Positions 16,190 through 26,700 of a stretch of DNA of 64,000 nt are shown in pieces (position 1 is the stretch's first letter; every line of letters begins with the position of its first letter). The stretch comes from an uncultured Selenomonas sp. (GTDB taxonomy: Bacteria > Bacillota > Negativicutes > Selenomonadales > Selenomonadaceae). Made by a program: the position numbers and the translations under genes. The DNA lies in the NCBI GenBank assembly GCA_900552565.1, contig USAK01000005.1:1-64000 (forward strand), written 5' to 3'. Under the pieces are notes generated by a model. It ran no database searches. It worked only from the letters and a program-made list of their open reading frames with translations, and was not told the DNA's origin.

Positions 16190-18820
16190 ATGGAAATGAC
16201 GCCAATGATGCAGCAGTATCTCGCGACGAAGGAACAGAATCCCGGAGCCATCCTGTTCTTCCGTCTCGGGGATTTTTATGAGATGTTCTTTGACGACGCG
16301 AAGCTTGTCTCAAAAGAACTTGGCTTGACGCTGACGAGCCGCAGCAAGGGGCAGGACGCGCCGATGTGCGGCGTGCCGTACCATGCGGCGGAGACGTATG
16401 TCAATAAACTCGTCAAGCGCGGCTATAAAGTGGCTATCGCCGAACAGATTGGCGACCCGAAAGCCAAAGGCCTGACAAAGCGCGAAGTCATCAAGGTCGT
16501 GACGCCGGGAACCATTCTCTCAGAGTCGGCCCTGCAGGCGACGCAGAATAACTACATTGCCCTGATTTATGAAAAAGGCGAAAAAATCGTCCTCGCCGGC
16601 GCGGATATCTCAACGGGCGAATGCTTTTACGGCATTTACGAGGGCGCCAACCGTCTGCAGATGCTTTTCGATGAGCTCTACCGTCTGATGATGCCGGAGC
16701 TCCTGATGGTCGGCAGACTGTCGTTTGATAAGGACCTGCGTGAATTTGCCGCGCTGCGCCTACCGCACTGCTCGTTTACGCCGATTGAGTCGGTCTCGGC
16801 GCACGTCGAGGACCGCATTGTCGAGCATTTTGACGCAGCGACGCGCCCTGCCGATGAAGAGGCTAAAGAGGCCGTGGCGACGCTGCTCGATTATCTGCAC
16901 GAGACGGTCCGTACGGACCTCACGCAGCTCAACCAGCTGACGTATCTCGATGCTTCGGAAAATCTTGTCATCGATACGTACACGCTGCGCAATCTTGAGA
17001 TTACGCGCAACCTGCGTGACGGCGGCAAGAAGAATACGCTCTTGGATGTCCTTGACTTTACGGAAACGGCCATGGGCAGCCGTCTCTTGAAGAAATGGCT
17101 CGAGTATCCGCTCTTGAGCATCGCAGAAATCACGCGCCGCCTGGACGCCGTGGAAGAATTCACGAAGGATTTTTCCCTGCGCGGCAATGTGCGTGAGGGC
17201 TGCCGCGAGATTCATGACTTTGAACGCCTGCTGACGCGCATCGAGGTCGGCACGGCCAATGCGCGCGACCTCATCGCGCTGAAGATTTCCCTGCGCTGTC
17301 TGCCGGGCATCCGCACGGGCCTGCAGAATGTAAAGTCGGCCATGCTCCGGCAGGCTGAAGGGAAGATTGAGACGTTTGACGAACTTGTCGACCTTCTGGA
17401 CCGTTCCATCGTGGAGGACCCGGGCATCAGCCTGCGCGAGGGCGGCATCATCAAGTCGGGATACAACAAAGAACTCGATGAATACCGCCGTATCTCCCAT
17501 GACAGCAAGGCCATGCTGCAGGAAATCGAGGAACGCGAGAAAAAAGAGACGGGCATTAAGGCGCTGAAAATTGGCTACAATAAAGTCTTTGGCTATTATA
17601 TCGAAGTGCGCCACAGCGGCACGGACCTCGTGCCGGACCGCTACATCCGCAAACAGACATTGGCCAACGCCGAGCGCTATATCACAGAAGAACTCAAGGA
17701 ATTCGAGACGAAAATCCTCGGTGCACAGGAAAAAATCGTCAACATCGAGTACAATCTCTTCACGGAAGTGCGCGAGACCATCAAGGCACATCTGACGGAA
17801 ATCCAGCAGACGGCACATGAAATTGCCCTCGTTGATGTGCTCGCGAGCCTCGCCGAGGCGGCCAGCACGTATAATTACGTTCGTCCCCGGATGCGCACGG
17901 ACGGGGTCATCGACATCAAGGACGGACGCCATCCTCTCGTCGAACGCATCCTGACGCGCGACCTCTTTGTGCCGAATGATGCCCATCTCGACCATAACGG
18001 CTGCGAAATCATGCTGATTACGGGGCCGAATATGGCGGGCAAGTCGACGTACATGCGGCAGGTCGCACTTTTGACGCTCATGGCACAGATTGGCAGCTTC
18101 ATCCCTGCACGCGAGGCCTCGATTTCACCGGTCGACCGCATCTTCACGCGCATCGGTGCCAGCGACGACCTCGTCAGCGGACAGAGCACGTTTATGGTCG
18201 AGATGAACGAAGTCGCACAGATTTTAAAGTACGCGACGAAGAACAGCCTCGTCATTCTTGACGAGATTGGCCGCGGCACGAGTACCTTTGACGGCATGAG
18301 CATTGCCAAAGCCGTCATTGAGTACATCGAGAAGAAAGTCCATGCCAAGACGCTGTTTGCTACGCACTACCATGAACTCACGGACCTTGAAGACGACAAA
18401 ATCAAGAATTTCTGCGTGGCTGTCAAGGAACGCGGCAATCAGGTGGCTTTTTTAAGGCGTATTGTGCGCGGTGCCGCGGATAAATCGTATGGCATCCACG
18501 TCGCACGGCTCGCAGGCCTGCCCAAATCGGTTACGAGCCGCGCCGAAGAAATCCTTGCCGAATTGGAAGCAGAGGCACCAAATGCCGCAAGTGCTGGTTC
18601 AAGCGAGAAAAAAGAACCGGCTGCAGCTCCTGTGAAACAGGATGTGGCGAAGGAAAGCAAAACGCCGCAGCCCACAGAACAGGGCATGGGCTCGCTGTTT
18701 GCTTCGAGCCTCAGCGATGCGCTGCTCTCGCTCGATGTCATGACGATGACGCCGCTTGAGGCGATGAATGAACTCTATAAACTGCAGGCACAGGCCAAGA
18801 GGGAGGCGGGCAGAGCATGA
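16190..18820 (+). CDS. mutS: DNA mismatch repair protein MutS
   Basis: MutS recognises mismatches and is an ATPase clamp. ATG 16190 (876 residues) is fixed by AGGAGGTG at 16173-16180; the longer frame from 16082 would cross a terminator. The mismatch-binding domain has GDFYEMFFDDA with the Phe-X-Glu motif. Connector, lever and clamp domains follow. The ATPase has Walker A GPNMAGKST at 612-620, Walker B LVILDEIGRGTST and THYHELT. A Pro/Ala/Lys-rich linker leads to a short C-terminal tail. The stop overlaps the mutL start (ATGA), so MutS and MutL are translated together. Confidence 0.97.
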   Translation: MEMTPMMQQYLATKEQNPGAILFFRLGDFYEMFFDDAKLVSKELGLTLTSRSKGQDAPMCGVPYHAAETYVNKLVKRGYKVAIAEQIGDPKAKGLTKREVIKVVTPGTILSESALQATQNNYIALIYEKGEKIVLAGADISTGECFYGIYEGANRLQMLFDELYRLMMPELLMVGRLSFDKDLREFAALRLPHCSFTPIESVSAHVEDRIVEHFDAATRPADEEAKEAVATLLDYLHETVRTDLTQLNQLTYLDASENLVIDTYTLRNLEITRNLRDGGKKNTLLDVLDFTETAMGSRLLKKWLEYPLLSIAEITRRLDAVEEFTKDFSLRGNVREGCREIHDFERLLTRIEVGTANARDLIALKISLRCLPGIRTGLQNVKSAMLRQAEGKIETFDELVDLLDRSIVEDPGISLREGGIIKSGYNKELDEYRRISHDSKAMLQEIEEREKKETGIKALKIGYNKVFGYYIEVRHSGTDLVPDRYIRKQTLANAERYITEELKEFETKILGAQEKIVNIEYNLFTEVRETIKAHLTEIQQTAHEIALVDVLASLAEAASTYNYVRPRMRTDGVIDIKDGRHPLVERILTRDLFVPNDAHLDHNGCEIMLITGPNMAGKSTYMRQVALLTLMAQIGSFIPAREASISPVDRIFTRIGASDDLVSGQSTFMVEMNEVAQILKYATKNSLVILDEIGRGTSTFDGMSIAKAVIEYIEKKVHAKTLFATHYHELTDLEDDKIKNFCVAVKERGNQVAFLRRIVRGAADKSYGIHVARLAGLPKSVTSRAEEILAELEAEAPNAASAGSSEKKEPAAAPVKQDVAKESKTPQPTEQGMGSLFASSLSDALLSLDVMTMTPLEAMNELYKLQAQAKREAGRA

Positions 18821-20772
18821 GCATGATTCATGTACTCGATGACAGTACCATCAATAAAATTGCCGCGGGCGAAGTCGTCGAACGTCCGGCTTCGGTCATC
18901 AAAGAACTCGTCGAAAATGCGATGGATGCCGGTGCGACGCGCATCGAGGTCGAGATTATGGCGGGCGGCACGAGTTTTATGCGCGTGACCGACAACGGCA
19001 GGGGTATGAGTGCAGAGGACGCGCGCCTCGCCATCCTGCGCCATGCGACGAGCAAGATTTGCGAAGTCGGCGACCTCAACACCATAGGCACCTTAGGCTT
19101 TCGCGGGGAGGCCCTGCCGACGATTGCGTCGGTCTCGCGCTTTACCCTGCTGACGCGCCGCGCAGGCGATGACCTCGGCACGCGCGTGAGCATCACGGGC
19201 GGCAAAGAGCCTGACTTTATCGAGGCCGGCTGCAGCATCGGCACGACGGTCAAGGTCGAGGATTTGTTCTTCAACACGCCGGCGCGCAAGAAATTCCTCA
19301 AGACGAATCACACGGAAGGCTCGAAAATCAACGACTTTATCGTCAAGCTCGCACTTTCGCGGCCCGATATCGAATTTCACTTCATCAACAACAACAAGAT
19401 GTCGGTCGTAACGCCGGGCAACGGCAATCTCTACGACACGATTCAGGCGATTTACGGGGGTAAGACGGCGGATTCTCTGCTGGGGCTCTCGCTTGACGAT
19501 GAAGACGTGAAGATTTCCGGCTATATCACGAAGCCCTCGATGCTCAAGAGCAGCCGTGCCTGGCAGACGTACATCGTCAATTCGCGCATCATCCAGAACC
19601 GCGCGATTGCCAAGGCTATCGACAATGCCTATAAATCTTTGATTCCGAAGAGCGGTTTCCCGCTGACGGTCATCAACATCGAAGTGCCGCAGCGTTCAAT
19701 CGATGTCAATGTGCATCCGCAGAAGAGTGAACTCAAATTCGAGGATGAAAGCCGCATCTTCAAGGCCGTCTACAAGGCTGTGCTCGATGCCATCCGTCCG
19801 GCGGGGCGGGGCCTCGGCGAAGTCGCTGCCGTCGTCGAGAAGCCGGAACATCATGTTGAGGCCGTCTCGATGGAACCGATGCGGTTCGTACCGGCGACCG
19901 AACCCCTCGATACGCCCGTGATTCCCGCTTGGCCGTCCTCGGGACAGCAAGCGAAACGGACGCAGCCGCAGACCATCTATGAAGCCGTGCATCAGAGCAC
20001 GCCGGCACAGATGGCTGACTTCACTGCGGCACAGGCAGAGCTGCGCGCCGAGCGGCAGGCTGAAAAGCCAGCCGGCACGGCCGTGGCAGAAAAGGCACAG
20101 GGCGTTTTCACTGCGCTGGCAGCGACAAGACCCGCAGAAGAAACAAAATCAGGTGAAGACTCGTGCGCAGAGGATGAGGCCCTCTCTTATGAAGGGAATG
20201 TTGTGCCGATTGGTCAGGTCGACCTCACGTACATCATCGCGCAGGATGCCAAGGGACTTTACATCGTCGACCAGCATGCCGCCCATGAACGCATCCTGTT
20301 TGACAAATTCTCGGCCATGGCCGGCGATATCCCGTCGCAGCAGCTTTTGGTGCATCAGATTTTGAGTTTTGATGCCAAGGAAGCCGAGCTCGTGGAGAAG
20401 AACAAAGACCTATTTGCTTCACTGGGCTTCCAGATGGAAATGAGCGGCGAGCGCGAATTCCGCCTCATGGAAGTGCCGGCCGATGTGCCGGTCAGCGAGG
20501 CCGAGGACATTATCCGCGAGATTTTGACGAATCTCATGGAGATGCACGAGACGACGGCCAAGGAAATCCGTCAGGCCTGCCTCGCGACGACAGCCTGCCG
20601 CGCGGCCATCAAGGCCGGTGAGGAGCTGAGCTTCCGTCAGATGCAGATTATTCTCGATGAACTGGCACATACGGCCTTCCCTTATACCTGCCCGCACGGC
20701 CGTCCGACCATCCTCAAATTCAGCAGTGAAGAACTCGCGAAGATGTTCAAGCGCACGGGCTTTGGCTTTTGA
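18817..20772 (+). CDS. mutL: DNA mismatch repair protein MutL
   Basis: MutL is the GHKL ATPase that couples MutS to strand incision. At 651 residues it has the N-terminal ATPase (IAAGEVVERPASVIKELVENA, DNGRGM, LGFRGEALPTIAS), a long Pro/Ala/Glu linker (about 340-450) and a C-terminal dimerisation domain. The latter carries the endonuclease signature DQHAAHERILFD near residue 485, with Asp where the consensus DQHAx2Ex4E has Glu, plus ACRAAIKAG-like and CPHGRPT metal motifs. It is thus of the incising type that lacks MutH. It begins within the mutS stop codon and is followed 33 bases later by a methyltransferase gene. Confidence 0.96.
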   Translation: MSMIHVLDDSTINKIAAGEVVERPASVIKELVENAMDAGATRIEVEIMAGGTSFMRVTDNGRGMSAEDARLAILRHATSKICEVGDLNTIGTLGFRGEALPTIASVSRFTLLTRRAGDDLGTRVSITGGKEPDFIEAGCSIGTTVKVEDLFFNTPARKKFLKTNHTEGSKINDFIVKLALSRPDIEFHFINNNKMSVVTPGNGNLYDTIQAIYGGKTADSLLGLSLDDEDVKISGYITKPSMLKSSRAWQTYIVNSRIIQNRAIAKAIDNAYKSLIPKSGFPLTVINIEVPQRSIDVNVHPQKSELKFEDESRIFKAVYKAVLDAIRPAGRGLGEVAAVVEKPEHHVEAVSMEPMRFVPATEPLDTPVIPAWPSSGQQAKRTQPQTIYEAVHQSTPAQMADFTAAQAELRAERQAEKPAGTAVAEKAQGVFTALAATRPAEETKSGEDSCAEDEALSYEGNVVPIGQVDLTYIIAQDAKGLYIVDQHAAHERILFDKFSAMAGDIPSQQLLVHQILSFDAKEAELVEKNKDLFASLGFQMEMSGEREFRLMEVPADVPVSEAEDIIREILTNLMEMHETTAKEIRQACLATTACRAAIKAGEELSFRQMQIILDELAHTAFPYTCPHGRPTILKFSSEELAKMFKRTGFGF

Positions 20773-20805
20773 GTGTTTACTTATATAGAAGGAAGTGAGA
20801 ACTGT

Positions 20806-21600
20806 ATGATTCAGGCGATTGCCACGACGGGGCGGAAATGCGCGGAGGATGCTGTGCAGCTGGCTAAATGGGCCGCAGAGCATGCGGGCATTCCGTATGT
20901 GCCGCGCGATAATCTTTCAGGCAGGGCGCTGCGCGAGCGCTGCGGCGTAGACTTTATTCTGATTGCCAAACAAGGGCTGCTGACGCTTTCCACACCGGAT
21001 GGCGACTTGTTCTTTCATCCGAATATGGCGCACCTCCGGCTCAAGAACCTGCGCTTTGGCAGTGCCGGTCAGGGCGACCGCATGGTCGAAGCCATGGGAC
21101 TTACACGCGGCATGAGTGTGCTCGACTGCACGCTGGGATTTGGCGCCGATGCTATCGTGGCGAGTTTTGCCGTGGGACCGGAAGGCTCAGTTACAGGCAT
21201 TGAGTCTGAACCTTTGATTGAAACGGTGGTAGGCTATGGCCTCGCTCATTTCAAGGCGGAGAACTGGCCAATCCAGGAGGCCATGCGCGGCGTCCGTACG
21301 GTGTGCGCCGATGCCTTTTCGTATCTGCAGCAGCAGCCGTCGGACTCTGTCGATGTCGTTTATTTCGACCCGATGTTCCGCCATCCGCTTCTTGAGAGCA
21401 GGAGCCTTTCGCCGCTGCGCACCGTGGCCAATCATGCGCCGGTTTCCCCTGAAATGATTGAGGAGGCCTGTCGTGTGGCACGCCGCCGCGTCGTCTTCAA
21501 GGAAAATGCGCGTAGCCTTGAGTTTGCGCGTCTGGGCTTTACGAATATCATGGGTGGCAAATACAGCAAAGTGCATTACGGTGTACGGATTCTCGGTTGA
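20806..21600 (+). CDS. SAM-dependent methyltransferase, RsmJ-like
   Basis: This is a class I methyltransferase of 264 residues, with ATG 20806 preceded by GAAGGAAG. Motif I is VLDCTLGFGADAIVAS and the acidic loop GIESEPLIE. The catalytic-type motif YFDPMFRHP resembles YLDPMFP of RsmJ, the enzyme methylating guanosine 1516 of 16S rRNA, so an RNA guanine-N2 role is likely but not proven. The N-terminal 90 residues form a separate small domain seen in Firmicutes homologues. It is the third gene after mutS-mutL and is followed by a terminator, hence probably the end of that operon. Confidence 0.7.
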   Translation: MIQAIATTGRKCAEDAVQLAKWAAEHAGIPYVPRDNLSGRALRERCGVDFILIAKQGLLTLSTPDGDLFFHPNMAHLRLKNLRFGSAGQGDRMVEAMGLTRGMSVLDCTLGFGADAIVASFAVGPEGSVTGIESEPLIETVVGYGLAHFKAENWPIQEAMRGVRTVCADAFSYLQQQPSDSVDVVYFDPMFRHPLLESRSLSPLRTVANHAPVSPEMIEEACRVARRRVVFKENARSLEFARLGFTNIMGGKYSKVHYGVRILG

Positions 21601-21639
21601 GTCTGTCCTCTGTCAATAGAATAGGATTTGATTTTTTCA

Positions 21640-21667
21640 GGCACTTCCCGCAGGGAAGTGTCTTTTT
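21640..21667 (+). terminator. Terminator of the mutSL operon
   Basis: GGCACTTCCC (21640-21649) pairs with GGGAAGTGTC (21653-21662), followed by five T. Confidence 0.88.
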
Positions 21668-21670
21668 ACA

Positions 21671-21699
21671 TTGATTTATGGCGCCCGTGATGATAAAAT
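21671..21699 (+). promoter_or_regulatory. Promoter of rnjA
   Basis: TTGATT (21671-21676), a 17-base spacer ending in TGA, and TAAAAT (21694-21699). It begins four bases after the preceding terminator. Confidence 0.65.
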
Positions 21700-21705
21700 A
21701 AAAAA

Positions 21706-21998
21706 GAATGATTTGATCGGATAAAAACTTCATATACCATTTCTGCCATTTCGGTCCTTACGGTACCGGCGGTGACATCATGACATAGACATCATGCTTA
21801 GAGGCAGTCCGGATTTTGTCATGCTTTATGGGAACGGTCTATTCGTGCGGCAGCGCAGCAGAAGTGAAACGACAGGAATGAAACGAAGGGGAATTTCTAT
21901 CCAGCAACCATAACATACGTATATCAAAAGAAGATGTATCATAAATTTAAGTTCGAATCCGAAAAACGATTCAGCAATTATTTTGGAGGTGTACTTTT
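21706..21998 (+). other. Long leader region before rnjA, no gene seen
   Basis: About 290 bases separate the predicted start of transcription from the rnjA start codon. I find no open frame with a ribosome site and no tRNA, T-box, SRP or RNase P signature. Short pairings are present, for example CATGACA near 21779 with TGTCATG near 21818, and the purine-rich stretch GAAACGAAGGGGAA. It may be a structured 5' UTR or a small RNA. Confidence 0.4.
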
Positions 21999-23663
21999 TT
22001 GGCTAAATCAGCGCAAAAGTTACAGATCATCCCTCTCGGTGGTTTAGGGGAGATCGGCAAGAATATGACGGTAATCCGTGTGGATGATGAAATTCTCGTC
22101 ATCGATGCGGGCCTGATGTTTCCGGATGAGGATATGCTCGGCATCGACCTCGTCATTCCGGACATCAGCTATTTGATTGAAAACAAGGATAAAATCAAGG
22201 CCATTGTGCTCACGCACGGCCATGAGGACCATATCGGTGCCCTGCCGTATGTGCTCAAGAAAATCAATGTGCCGGTTTACGGCACGCGCCTGACGCTCGG
22301 CATCCTTGAGGGACGTCTCAAGGAGAACGGCGTCGACTCGAGCAACCTGCATTCAGTGATGCAGGGCGATATCATCAACATCGGCTGCTTCAGCGTCGGC
22401 TTCATCCGCGTCAATCACTCGATTCCGGATGCTGTGGGCCTTTCCATCAAGACGCCGGTCGGCATGATTGTGCACACGGGTGACTTCAAGCTCGACTACA
22501 CGCCAATTGACGGCAAGATGACGGACTTCCGCCGCTTCTCGGACCTCGGCAACCGCGGTGTCCTCGTGCTCATGGCCGATTCGACGAATTCGGAGCGCGA
22601 AGGCCATACGCCGTCGGAGCGCACGGTCGGTGCAGCTTTTGACAAGGCGTTCCACAACGCGCGCGGCCGCATTATTGTCGCGACGTTCTCTTCGAACGTT
22701 CACCGCATCCAGCAGGTCATCGACACGGCCGTGCGCTATAAGCGTCATGTCGCCGTTCTTGGCCGCAGCATGGTCAATGTCGTCAATATCTCGCTCGAGC
22801 TCGGCTATATCACGGCGCCTGAAGGCACGCTCGTTGACATCGACGAGATTCATAACTACCGCATGGAGCAGATGGTCATCATCACGACGGGCAGTCAGGG
22901 CGAGCCGATGTCCGCACTGACGCGCATGTCCATGTCCGACCACCGCAAGGTCGGCATCGTGCCTGGTGATACGGTCATCATCTCGGCTACGCCGATTCCG
23001 GGCAACGAAAAGCTCGTCTCGAAGACCATCGACAACCTCATGAAGCTTGGTGCCAACGTCATTTACGGCCGCAATCAGGGCATCCACGTTTCGGGCCATG
23101 CGAGCCGCGAAGAACTCAAGCTCATGCACAACCTCGTGCGTCCGAAGTTCTTCATCCCGGTCCATGGCGAGTATCATCATCTCGTGCAGCATGCACGTCT
23201 GGCCCGCGAGCTCGGCATGCCGAAGGAGAATATCTTTATCAGCGAGAACGGCCAGATTCTTGAGTTCACGCGTGATAAAGGCCAGGTGGCCGGCAAAGTC
23301 ACGGCCGGCATGGTCATGGTCGACGGCCTCGGTGTCGGCGATGTCGGCAACATCGTGCTGCGCGACCGCCGTCAGCTCTCGCAGGACGGCATTCTGATTG
23401 TCGTCGTGACGATGAACAAGCAGACGCACCGCGTTGTCGCCGGTCCGGATATCGTCTCGCGCGGTTTTGTTTATGTGCGCGAATCGGAAGCGCTCATGGA
23501 TGAAGCAACAGCCCGCGTCAGACAGGCACTTGAGCGCTGCGAAGACGAGAAAGTCAAGGAATGGGCTGCCATCAAGTCGAATGTACGCGATGCACTTGGC
23601 CGTTATCTGTTCGAGAAAACGCGCCGCCGTCCAATGATTCTGCCCATCATCATGGAAATCTGA
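21999..23663 (+). CDS. rnj: Ribonuclease J
   Basis: RNase J is the metallo-beta-lactamase/beta-CASP nuclease (5' exonuclease and endonuclease) central to mRNA decay in Firmicutes. It starts at TTG 21999, with GGAGGTG seven bases upstream, giving 554 residues. The zinc site is HGHEDH (73-78) in VLTHGHEDHIGALPY. Further ligands are GLSIKTPVGMIVHTGDFK and the C-terminal SGHASREELKLM. The beta-CASP domain includes the ADSTNSEREGHTPSE loop. A C-terminal domain of about 100 residues completes it. The uncommon TTG start and the long leader may limit expression. A terminator separates it from dnaE. Confidence 0.95.
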   Translation: MAKSAQKLQIIPLGGLGEIGKNMTVIRVDDEILVIDAGLMFPDEDMLGIDLVIPDISYLIENKDKIKAIVLTHGHEDHIGALPYVLKKINVPVYGTRLTLGILEGRLKENGVDSSNLHSVMQGDIINIGCFSVGFIRVNHSIPDAVGLSIKTPVGMIVHTGDFKLDYTPIDGKMTDFRRFSDLGNRGVLVLMADSTNSEREGHTPSERTVGAAFDKAFHNARGRIIVATFSSNVHRIQQVIDTAVRYKRHVAVLGRSMVNVVNISLELGYITAPEGTLVDIDEIHNYRMEQMVIITTGSQGEPMSALTRMSMSDHRKVGIVPGDTVIISATPIPGNEKLVSKTIDNLMKLGANVIYGRNQGIHVSGHASREELKLMHNLVRPKFFIPVHGEYHHLVQHARLARELGMPKENIFISENGQILEFTRDKGQVAGKVTAGMVMVDGLGVGDVGNIVLRDRRQLSQDGILIVVVTMNKQTHRVVAGPDIVSRGFVYVRESEALMDEATARVRQALERCEDEKVKEWAAIKSNVRDALGRYLFEKTRRRPMILPIIMEI

Positions 23664-23678
23664 TTTTTACAGGCTATG

Positions 23679-23705
23679 AGCCGGAGACCATGTCTCCGGC
23701 TTTTC
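23679..23705 (+). terminator. rnj terminator
   Basis: AGCCGGAGAC pairs with GTCTCCGGCT around CAT, followed by TTT-C-T. Confidence 0.8.
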
Positions 23706-23755
23706 TACTAATATTGTATAATCCCCCTGCTTATTTTTTCGGGAAGGAGCGGCTT

Positions 23756-26700
23756 ATGCCATTTACCCATCTTCATGTCCATACAGAATTTTCTCTGCTT
23801 GACGGCGCGAGCCGCATCAAGGAACTCATCAAGACGACAAAAGAGCTTGGCATGGACAGCATTGCCATCACTGACCACGGTGCGATGTATGGCGTCATCG
23901 ATTTTTATAAAGAAGCAAAGAAACAGGGCGTCAAGCCCATCATCGGCTGCGAGGTCTACGTCGCACCGGGCGCGCGTCAGGAACACCGCGAAATCAATGG
24001 CGTGCGCTATTATCATTTGATTCTGCTCGCTGAGAATCAGACGGGCTACCGCAACCTCGTCAAGCTTGTCTCTTTGGCAAATATCGAGGGCATGTACTAT
24101 AAACCGCGTGTCGATAAAGAGCTTCTGCGCAAGTATCATGAAGGCATCATCTGCCTGTCGGCCTGCATTGCCGGTGAAATCCCGCGCGCGCTGCTGCAGG
24201 ATAACAAGGAACGCGCGGATGCGCTGGTGCGTGAATACCTCGATATCTTTGGCCGCGATAATTTCTTCCTTGAAATCCAGAACCATGGCCTGCCGGAAGA
24301 ACGCAAGGCCAATGTCGGCCTCGTAGAGCTGGCGAAGAAATACGATGTCGGCCTGGTCGCGACCAACGACCTTCATTACGTGCACCGCGAGGACAGCGAA
24401 TTCCACGATATCCTGCTGTGCATCCAGATGAATAAGACATTTGATGACCCTGACCGCATGCGTTTCCCAAGTGATGACTACTATCTGAAATCCCCAGAGG
24501 AAATGGCCGCACTTTTTCCCGACTATCCTGAGGCTGTCGCGAACACGGAAAAGATAGCGGCGCGCTGTCAGGTCGACTTTGAATTCGGCCATCTGCAGCT
24601 GCCGTATTACCCGATTCCTGCACCTTATAAAGATGATGAAGCCTATCTGCGCCATCTCTGCGAGGAAAATCTGCTGCGGCGGTATCCTGAGGTCACGGAC
24701 AAGGTACGCGAACGCCTCGAATACGAGCTGGGCATCATTCACCGCATGGGTTATGACAGTTATTTTCTGATTGTCTGGGATTTCATCAATTATTCGCGCG
24801 AGCACGGCATTGGCGTCGGACCGGGGCGCGGCTCGGCGGCAGGCAGTATTGTCGCGTATCTCCTCGGCATCACGAACCTCGACCCCTTGAAGTACGATTT
24901 GCTCTTTGAGCGTTTCCTCAATCCGGAACGCGTGACGATGCCGGATATCGATGTCGATTTTGACTATATCCAGCGCGGCAAAGTCATCGACTACGTCAAG
25001 GAACGCTATGGCTACGACCATGTCGCCCAGATTGTCACGTTCGGCACGATGGCCGCGAAGGGCGCTATCCGCGATGTCGGCCGCGTGCTCAATCTGCCGT
25101 ATGCGGAAGTCTCGGAAATTGCCAAGCTCGTGCCGAATGAACTTAAAATCACACTTGACAAGGCCATGCAGGAGTCGGCGGATTTCCGCAAAGCCTATGA
25201 GAGCAATCCTGATGTCAAGCGCCTTATCGACCTGGCACGCAAGATTGAGGGCCTGCCACGCCATTCGTCGACACACGCCGCCGGCGTCGTGATTGCCCGC
25301 CATCCGCTGACGGACTATGTGCCCGTGTCCATTTCCGAAGGCACGCTCGTCACGGAATACGACAAGGACCATGTCGAGGAGCTAGGTCTCTTGAAGATGG
25401 ACTTTCTCGGCCTGCGCACGCTGACGGTCATCAGTGACGCGCTCAAGAATATCGAGAAGAGCCGCCATGAAAAAATTGATATCGACAAGATTCCGCTGAC
25501 GGATGCAATGACGTCGAAAATGCTCTGCGAGGGCAAGACGGGCGCCGTTTTCCAGATGGAGTCAGCCGGCATGACTCAGCTCGTGCGCGACCTCGCACCG
25601 GAGAATTTTGCCGACCTGATTCCGCTCGTGGCCCTTTACCGTCCGGGACCGCTCGGCAGCGGCATGGTCGAGGACTTTATCGCCGGCCGCCATGGTGAGA
25701 AGGAAGTTACCTACATGCATCCGCTTTTGGAGCCCATCCTGAAAGAAACGTTCGGCGTTGTGCTCTATCAGGAACAGGTCATGCAGATTGTGCAGGTGCT
25801 CGCCGGCTTCACGCTCGGGCAGGCCGACCTTCTGCGCCGTGCCATGGGTAAGAAAAAGCATGAAATCCTGATGGCGCAGAAAGAAAACTTCCTCAACGGC
25901 TGCGAAAAGAATCATATTGAAGCGGGCCTTGCCAATACGATTTTTGACCTCTTGACGCATTTTGCCGATTACGGCTTCAATAAGTCGCACAGCGCGGCCT
26001 ATGCCCTTGTCGCATGGCAGACGGCCTATCTTAAGGCACATTATCCGGCAGAATTCATGGCCGCGATGCTCACGAGCATCATGGATACCCCGAGGGTCTC
26101 GACGTATATCGAGCTCTGCCGCCGCATGGGGATAAAAATCCTGCCACCGGACATCAATGCCAGCTCGGCGTATTTCAGCGTTGACGGCCAGGCCATCCGC
26201 TTTGGCCTGGCGGCTGTGAAGAATGTCGGCGAGGCTGCCATTGAAAAAGTCACGAACATCCGCCGGGAGGGCGGCCCGTTTACCTCGCTGTCTGATTTCT
26301 GCCGCCGCGTGGATATGCGCGTCGTCAATCGCCGCGTCGTGGAAAGTCTCATCAAATGCGGCGCTTTTGATTCGCTCGGGGCAAAGCGCAGTCAGCTTCT
26401 GTCGATTTTGCCGCAGACGCTTACCGAAGCGGCTCAGCAGCAGAAAGATGCCATGAGCGGTCAGATGGGCTTATTCTCGGAAGAGACCATCGAGGAGACC
26501 GGCATGCTGCGGCTGCCGGATATCCCCGAGGCGCCGAAGGCAGAGATGCTGAGCTGGGAAAAAGAGGCCACGGGCTTTTACATTACGGGACATCCGCTCG
26601 ACCAGTACACGGAGCAGCTTGAGAATCTGCCGCGCATCGGCAGCCTGCAGCCCGATGCTGTGCACGACAAGCAGGTCGTGCGCATCGGCGGCATGCTGAC

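Noticed and set aside
13089..16313. A 1074-codon open frame on the minus strand opposite pepD and miaB
   Set aside because: It is antisense to two clear genes, shows Arg/Leu/Asp-rich composition typical of codon-bias shadows and no domain. Similar long antisense frames at 39043-41490, 23708-25372, 35169-37884 and 22353-23429 were rejected for the same reason.
21706..21998. tmRNA, SRP RNA, RNase P RNA or 6S RNA in the rnj leader
   Set aside because: None of the conserved cores I know for these RNAs is present; I left it as an unassigned leader.
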